Below are positions 46,179 through 50,362 of a stretch of 50,362 bases of DNA, in pieces (within the stretch, counting starts at the first letter, position 1; each line of letters begins with the position of its first letter). Below the pieces are notes generated by a model. That model saw only the letters and a list, made by a program, of their open reading frames with translations. It was not told the DNA's origin and did not search any database. A program made the position numbers and the translations under genes. The stretch spans positions 1-50,362 of the forward strand of contig JAFAAP010000289.1 in the NCBI GenBank assembly GCA_023426505.1, read 5' to 3'. The DNA comes from Pseudomonadota bacterium. Its GTDB lineage: Bacteria; Pseudomonadota; Alphaproteobacteria; Rhizobiales; Beijerinckiaceae.

Positions 46179-47423
46179 TCAACGGTCCGCGCGCTCAACC
46201 AGAGCATGCAGCAGGACATTGGTGCCGGGCTCGATGTCCTCCGGTGCGGCGTATTCCGCATTGTTGTGGGTGATGCCGTCGCGGCACGGCGTGAAAATCA
46301 TCGCGGTCGGGCAGATCCTGGCGAGGAAATAGGCATCGTGCCCGGCCTGACTGGCCAGGTTGCGATGGGAATATCCGAGCGCTCCTGCATGGGACCTGAT
46401 CGAGCCGACGAGAGCATCGTCGAAGATTCGACCGCCCCAGGTCCAGCGGTCCAGGATCTTCACCTCGCAGCCCGCGCGCCCGGCTGCGGCTTCGACCGCG
46501 GCGACAACCTTGTCGGCCATGCTGTCAGCCTTGGCCGGATCGTCATGACGCACGTCGCAGACGGCCTGCGCCCAATCGGAGAGAATGCCGGTCTTGTTGG
46601 GCCATGCGACCAGCCGGGCGGCGGTCGCCTTTCCGCCGCTCGGCGCGAACTCCCACCCGATGTCGTCGACGCCGACGAGCAGCCGCGCGGCGGCGATCAG
46701 GGCGTTGCGCCGCTTCTCCATCGGCCACGGCCCTGTATGGGCGGTCTCGCCATGGAATTCGACGAGGAACCCATGCGAGCGATAGGCATGGGTGACGACG
46801 CCGACCTGCACCTTCTCCTCATCGAGAATGGGGCCTTGCTCGATGTGCAGCTCGAAATAGGCATCCGGAACGCGCCTGCCCGCGGGCGTGGATCCATGAT
46901 AGCCGATGCGTTGGAGCTCGCCGCCGAAGGTCGCGCCGTCGTCGGCCGGCCGCTCGTGCACCCACTCCACGGCATATTCTCCAGCAAAGCAGCCGGAGGC
47001 GAGCATGGGGGGCGAGAAGCGTGCGCCCTCCTCGTTCGTCCAGTTCACGATCTCGATCGGACGTCGGGTGACATGCCCCAGATCGTTGAGCGTGCGGACC
47101 ACTTCGAGAGCGCCGAGCACCCCAAGGATGCCGTCGAAGCGCCCGCCATTGGCCTGCGTGTCGAGATGGCTGCCCACCAGCACCGGTGGAAGGTCATCCT
47201 CCCGCCCGGCGCGCCGCCCGAAGATGTTGCCGACCTCGTCCACCGAGACGGCTAGGCCCGCTTCGCGGCACCAGCCGACGAAGAGATCGCGCATCTCCCG
47301 GTCGGCATCGCTCAGAGCGAGCCTGGACAATCCGCCTTCTCGCCCGGTTCCGATCCCGGCAGACCGGTCGAGATCGGCGAGGAGGCGGTCCAGGTTAATC
47401 CGCGCATCCGGAGTGAAGGTCAT
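46179..47423 (-). CDS. M20-family amidase (N-carbamoyl-amino-acid hydrolase/ureidopropionase-like)
   Basis: Zinc-dependent amidohydrolase of 414 residues in the HyuC/AllC/beta-ureidopropionase group. Metal ligands and catalytic residues are His87 and Asp89 in GSHLDTQ, Asp97 in GRFDG, the pair Glu131-Glu132 in NWTNEEGARF, His in FELHIEQGPIL and the C-terminal His in THNNAEY. These enzymes cleave N-carbamoyl or ureido groups from amino acids. GGGAGG is six bases before the ATG at 47423, so the longer upstream frame is excluded. It lies 46 bases after the GabT-like gene and could release the amino acid that GabT then uses. Confidence 0.93.
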   Translation of the reverse strand: MTFTPDARINLDRLLADLDRSAGIGTGREGGLSRLALSDADREMRDLFVGWCREAGLAVSVDEVGNIFGRRAGREDDLPPVLVGSHLDTQANGGRFDGILGVLGALEVVRTLNDLGHVTRRPIEIVNWTNEEGARFSPPMLASGCFAGEYAVEWVHERPADDGATFGGELQRIGYHGSTPAGRRVPDAYFELHIEQGPILDEEKVQVGVVTHAYRSHGFLVEFHGETAHTGPWPMEKRRNALIAAARLLVGVDDIGWEFAPSGGKATAARLVAWPNKTGILSDWAQAVCDVRHDDPAKADSMADKVVAAVEAAAGRAGCEVKILDRWTWGGRIFDDALVGSIRSHAGALGYSHRNLASQAGHDAYFLARICPTAMIFTPCRDGITHNNAEYAAPEDIEPGTNVLLHALVERADR

Positions 47424-47469
47424 TGGCGGCCTCCCTGGCGGAGAGCCCGCCAATGCCATGCGGTAGGTG

Positions 47470-48774
47470 TCAGGCTGCGGTGGTGAGGGCGGAGCCGACG
47501 ACCTCGCCGAGCGCCTCCTCCAGGATGTCGAGCCCCTCGCGGGCCTGCTCGAACGGGATCGTGAGCGGCGTGAGGATGCGGATGATGTTCGCGTCAACGC
47601 CGCAGGAGAGCAGGATCAGCCCTTTCTCCTGCGCCTTCGCCACGAGCGCGGAGGTCAGCGCGGCATCGGGTTCGCGGGTGTGGCGGTCCTTCACCAGCTC
47701 GATTGCGATCATGGCGCCGAGGTTGCGAACATCGCCGATGCAGGAGAACTCGTTGCGCCGCGCGAGACCTTCGAGCCGCTCGCGGAAGAGGTTGCCGAGC
47801 TCCAGCGCACGCTCGCACAGCTTCTCGCGCTCGATCACGTCGAGCACAGCATGGGACGCAGCGACACCGATCGGCGAGCCGCCATAGGTTCCGCCGAGTC
47901 CCCCCGGCCCTGCCGCATCCATCAGCTCCGCCCGTCCGGTCACGGCCGCGAGCGGGAAGCCGCCGCCCAGGCCCTTCGCCATGGTGACGAGGTCCGGCAC
48001 GACGCCCGCATGCTCGATGGCGAACATCTTGCCCGTGCGGGCGATGCCGGTCTGGATCTCGTCTGCGATCAGGAGGATGCCGTGCTGGTCGCAGATCTCG
48101 CGCAGGCCGCGCAGGAATTCCGGAGGCGCGATATAGAAGCCGCCCTCCCCCTGCACCGGCTCGACGATGAAGGCAGCGACGCGGGACGGATCCACGTCGG
48201 ACAGGAACAGGTCCCGCACGCCGGACAGGGCCCGCTCCACATCGATGCCGTGATAGGTCTTCGGGTAAGGCGCATGGTACACCTCGGCCGGGAACGGCCC
48301 GAAGCCCTTCTTGTAGGGAGCGACCTTGCCGGTCAGCGCCATGCCCATCATGGTGCGGCCATGGAAGCCGCCGCTGAACGCGACGATGGCCGACCGGCCC
48401 GTGGCGGCGCGGGCGATCTTGACCGCATTCTCCACGGCCTCCGCGCCCGTCGTGACGAGCATCGTCTTCTTGTCGAAGCTGCCGGGCGTGAGCCCGTTCA
48501 GCCGCTCGGCGAGGCCGATATAGCTCTCGTAGGGCGCCACGTGAAAGCAGGTATGGGTGAAGGCCTCCGTCTGGGCCCGGACGGCCGCCATCACGTCGGG
48601 ATGACGATGGCCGGTGTTCAGCACCGCGATGCCGGCCGCGAAGTCGATGTAGCGCTTGCCGTTCACGTCCCAGAGCTCTGCATTCTCGGCTTTCGCGACG
48701 TAGAGGTCCTTCGTCGCGACGCCGCGGGGCACGGCGGCTTTGTGGCGGGCCCCGAGGGTGGATGTTGCGCTCAT
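47470..48774 (-). CDS. gabT: 4-aminobutyrate aminotransferase-like (class III)
   Basis: PLP-dependent omega-aminotransferase of 434 residues, close in length to GabT (about 425). Asp238 in LLIADEIQTG and the Schiff-base Lys267 in VTMAKGLGGGFPLAAV are intact. Other GabT-like segments are VLNTGHRHP, TTGAEAVENAVKIAR and FSGGFHGRT. The ATG at 48774 has GGGAG seven bases upstream, preferred over the in-frame ATG at 48807. The gene is divergent from its probable regulator, with site C between them. GABA, beta-alanine or 5-aminovalerate are possible substrates. Confidence 0.92.
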   Translation of the reverse strand: MSATSTLGARHKAAVPRGVATKDLYVAKAENAELWDVNGKRYIDFAAGIAVLNTGHRHPDVMAAVRAQTEAFTHTCFHVAPYESYIGLAERLNGLTPGSFDKKTMLVTTGAEAVENAVKIARAATGRSAIVAFSGGFHGRTMMGMALTGKVAPYKKGFGPFPAEVYHAPYPKTYHGIDVERALSGVRDLFLSDVDPSRVAAFIVEPVQGEGGFYIAPPEFLRGLREICDQHGILLIADEIQTGIARTGKMFAIEHAGVVPDLVTMAKGLGGGFPLAAVTGRAELMDAAGPGGLGGTYGGSPIGVAASHAVLDVIEREKLCERALELGNLFRERLEGLARRNEFSCIGDVRNLGAMIAIELVKDRHTREPDAALTSALVAKAQEKGLILLSCGVDANIIRILTPLTIPFEQAREGLDILEEALGEVVGSALTTAA

Positions 48775-48827
48775 CAGGAGACTCCCGGTATTCACTGAAT
48801 AGATCATTGTTGAACAATCGCAGCTTT

Positions 48828-48843
48828 GCTTAAAATTTTGAGC
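48828..48843. promoter_or_regulatory. Operator-like site C between gabT-like and regulator genes
   Basis: GCTTAAAATTTTGAGC is the most symmetrical copy of the four-site motif. With its flanks (48825-48850) it agrees with site A at 23 of 26 positions. It lies 54 bases before the aminotransferase start and 36 bases before the regulator start, so one bound protein could repress both. Confidence 0.65.
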
Positions 48844-48878
48844 ATGGCAAGATGCTCCCGAAGTGACTCGGAGGGTCA

Positions 48879-49454
48879 ATGGAATTTGATGTTGGAGCGA
48901 GGCTGAAGGAAATCAGGCTTGCGGCCGGTCTATCCCAGCGCGATCTGGCGATCCGCGCCGGCGTGACCCATGGCCTGATCTCGATGATCGAGCAGAACCG
49001 GAACAGCCCCTCCGTGGCCTCCTTGAGAAAGATTCTTGGCGGCGTCTCGATGACCATGGCCGACTTCTTCCAGGAGACGACGCGGGAGAAGCACAAGGTC
49101 TTCTACGCGCCCGACGAGCTGATCGATCTCACGTCCAAGCTCGGCAGCATCAACGGCAAGCAGAACAAGCGCATGACCCTCCGCCAGGTCGGGAATGCGC
49201 GGGAGCACGGGCTCCAGATCCTCCATGAGCGCTACGAGCCCGGCGCCGATACGGGCCCGACGATGCTCGAGCACGCCTCCCATGAGGGCGGCATCGTCAT
49301 CTCGGGCGAGCTCGAGGTCACCGTCGGCGACCAGGTCCAGGTCCTGCGGGCGGGTGACGCCTATCTCTTCGACAGCCGGATCTCCCACCGCTTCCGCAAC
49401 ATCGGCACCGAGATCTGCGAAGTGGTCAGCGCCTGCACGCCGCCTTACCTTTAA
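48879..49454 (+). CDS. XRE-cupin transcriptional regulator (PuuR-like)
   Basis: Regulator of 191 residues. The XRE helix-turn-helix is at about 8-62 (LKEIRLAAGLSQRDLAIRAG and THGLISMIEQNRNSPSVASL). A C-terminal cupin_2 sensor domain covers about 110-185, including EHASHEGGIVISGELEV and HRFRNIGTEICEVVS. The architecture is that of PuuR, which controls putrescine and GABA breakdown in E. coli. GGAGGG lies three bases before the ATG. It sits between the GabT-like and aldehyde dehydrogenase genes, exactly the functions controlled by PuuR, and the four nearby motif copies are its probable sites. Confidence 0.94.
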   Translation: MEFDVGARLKEIRLAAGLSQRDLAIRAGVTHGLISMIEQNRNSPSVASLRKILGGVSMTMADFFQETTREKHKVFYAPDELIDLTSKLGSINGKQNKRMTLRQVGNAREHGLQILHERYEPGADTGPTMLEHASHEGGIVISGELEVTVGDQVQVLRAGDAYLFDSRISHRFRNIGTEICEVVSACTPPYL

Positions 49455-49456
49455 AT

Positions 49457-49470
49457 GCCCCATTTGGGGC
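49457..49470. terminator. Short stem-loop after regulator
   Basis: GCCCC and GGGGC pair around ATTT, starting three bases after the regulator stop. The stem is only five base pairs with no T-run, so it is at best a weak terminator or mRNA-end structure before operator site D. Confidence 0.3.
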
Positions 49471-49477
49471 TGGCGCT

Positions 49478-49493
49478 GGATAGAATTTTGAGC
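49478..49493 (+). promoter_or_regulatory. Operator-like site D upstream of aldehyde dehydrogenase
   Basis: GGATAGAATTTTGAGC agrees with site C at 13 of 16 positions and, like site B, contains a -10-like ATAGAAT. It ends 50 bases before the aldehyde dehydrogenase start, so that gene has its own probable promoter under the same regulator. Confidence 0.6.
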
Positions 49494-49543
49494 ATGATGG
49501 AGCCAGAACCCATCATGAAGGCCAGCGCGGAGGCACCAGATCC

Positions 49544-50362
49544 ATGCAAGAATATCTGTCGTTCTATATCGACGGCCGCTGGGTCCGGCCGGCAGGCCGC
49601 CCGACCCTCGACGTCATCAACCCGGCCGACGAGGAGGCCTTCGCCAGGATCTCGCTCGGCACGGCGGAGGACGTCGACCAGGCCGTCGGCGCGGCGCAGC
49701 GCGCCTTCGGGTCCTATTCCCGGACCAGCCGCCAGGAACGAATCGACCTGCTCGAAGCCGTCCTGGCCGCCTATGTCAGACGCGCGGACGAGATGGCCGA
49801 CGCCATCTCCAAGGAGATGGGCGCTCCCCTGGGCTTCGCCCGGGAGGCGCAGGTCGGCGCCGGACATGGACACATCGCGCAGGGCATCGCCGTGCTCAAG
49901 ACGATGGAGTTCGAAGAGGTGGTCAACAACACCCTCGTGGTGCGAGAGCCGGTCGGCGTCGTCGGCCTCATCACCCCGTGGAACTGGCCGATGAACCAGG
50001 TCACCTGCAAGGTGGTGCCCGCGCTCGCCACCGGCTGCACCATGGTGCTGAAGCCCAGCGAGATCGCGCCGGTGTCGTCGATGCTGTTCGCCGAGATCAT
50101 GCACGAGGCCGGCGTGCCTGCGGGCGTGTTCAACCTCGTCAACGGCGACGGGCCGACCGTCGGCGCGGCAATTTCGAGCCATCCGGACATCGACATGGTG
50201 TCGTTCACCGGTTCGACCCGCGCCGGCATCCTGGGCGCCAAGGCGGCCGCCGATACGGTCAAGCGCGTCCACCAGGAACTCGGCGGCAAGTCGCCCAACA
50301 TCATCCTGGACGACGCGGATTTCGAGAAGGCGATCGCGCATGGGGCCCGCTCCTGCTTCGGC
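49544..50362 (+). CDS. Aldehyde dehydrogenase, C-terminal part outside window
   Basis: The first 273 residues of an NAD(P)-dependent aldehyde dehydrogenase. The family start YIDGRWVRPAG, the catalytic Asn motif ITPWNWPMNQ, the cofactor-binding Lys in VLKPSEIAP, the FTGSTRAG loop and the catalytic Glu in QELGGKSPNIIL are all present. The window ends a few residues before the expected active-site Cys. GGAGG lies 10 bases before the ATG. In the pathway suggested here it would oxidise the semialdehyde formed by the GabT-like enzyme, for example succinate semialdehyde. Confidence 0.94.
   Translation, partial: MQEYLSFYIDGRWVRPAGRPTLDVINPADEEAFARISLGTAEDVDQAVGAAQRAFGSYSRTSRQERIDLLEAVLAAYVRRADEMADAISKEMGAPLGFAREAQVGAGHGHIAQGIAVLKTMEFEEVVNNTLVVREPVGVVGLITPWNWPMNQVTCKVVPALATGCTMVLKPSEIAPVSSMLFAEIMHEAGVPAGVFNLVNGDGPTVGAAISSHPDIDMVSFTGSTRAGILGAKAAADTVKRVHQELGGKSPNIILDDADFEKAIAHGARSCFG

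Overview
The window looks like chromosome of a high-GC alphaproteobacterium, most likely in the order Hyphomicrobiales (a Microvirga-, Methylobacterium- or Rhizobium-like soil or plant bacterium). The reasons are the GC-rich coding sequence, the dense ABC-transporter and amidohydrolase content, the RTX haem peroxidase, and a luciferase-like monooxygenase cluster I recall mainly from rhizobia and Klebsiella. The genus is a guess. I see no tRNA, rRNA, CRISPR array, transposase or phage gene.

Layout. (1) 1-4436 (-): an RTX-type animal haem peroxidase whose C-terminus lies outside the window. Across a repeat-rich intergenic region it is divergent from a NarL-type two-component system (4790-6923, +). 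(2) 7099-14787 (-): a seven-gene operon made of a family-5 binding protein, two DppB/C-type permeases, a fused double ATPase, a luciferase-like flavin monooxygenase and two AhpD/CMD-fold proteins. A divergent Lrp/AsnC regulator (15230, +) follows. Beyond it lie an FMN reductase (-) and a sulfonate/taurine-type ABC transporter (16501-19063, +). Together these suggest uptake and flavin-dependent oxidation of a small organic, possibly organosulfur, compound. (3) 19050-22644: single genes, namely a secreted hypothetical protein, a DUF2189-like membrane protein, aquaporin Z, a small hypothetical protein and a secreted protein made of two copies of one module.

(4) 23367-43900: two peptide-type ABC operons in mirror image. 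The left one (+) carries a binding protein, permeases B and C, a metal-dependent amidohydrolase, two ATPases and a RidA-like protein. The right one (-) carries a YtcJ-like amidohydrolase, permeases B and C, a binding protein, a second amidohydrolase, two ATPases, a thiamine-diphosphate enzyme and an M55 D-aminopeptidase. Between them sit an IclR regulator (-) and a SelA-like PLP enzyme (+). The gene content suggests import and breakdown of modified or D-amino-acid-containing amides or peptides.

(5) 44200-50362: a catabolic cluster of a GlcD-like FAD oxidoreductase, a cupin, an M20 amidase, a GabT-like aminotransferase, a PuuR-like XRE-cupin regulator and an aldehyde dehydrogenase cut by the window end. 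Four copies of a semi-palindromic motif lie in its promoter regions and nowhere else that I noticed. They are good candidates for the operator of the XRE-cupin regulator. The implied route is amide hydrolysis, then transamination of an omega-amino acid, then semialdehyde oxidation.

Most genes in the operons overlap by 1-4 bases (ATGA, GTGA or TGATG), so translational coupling is widespread. Start codons were chosen from these overlaps, Shine-Dalgarno sequences and family N-termini.
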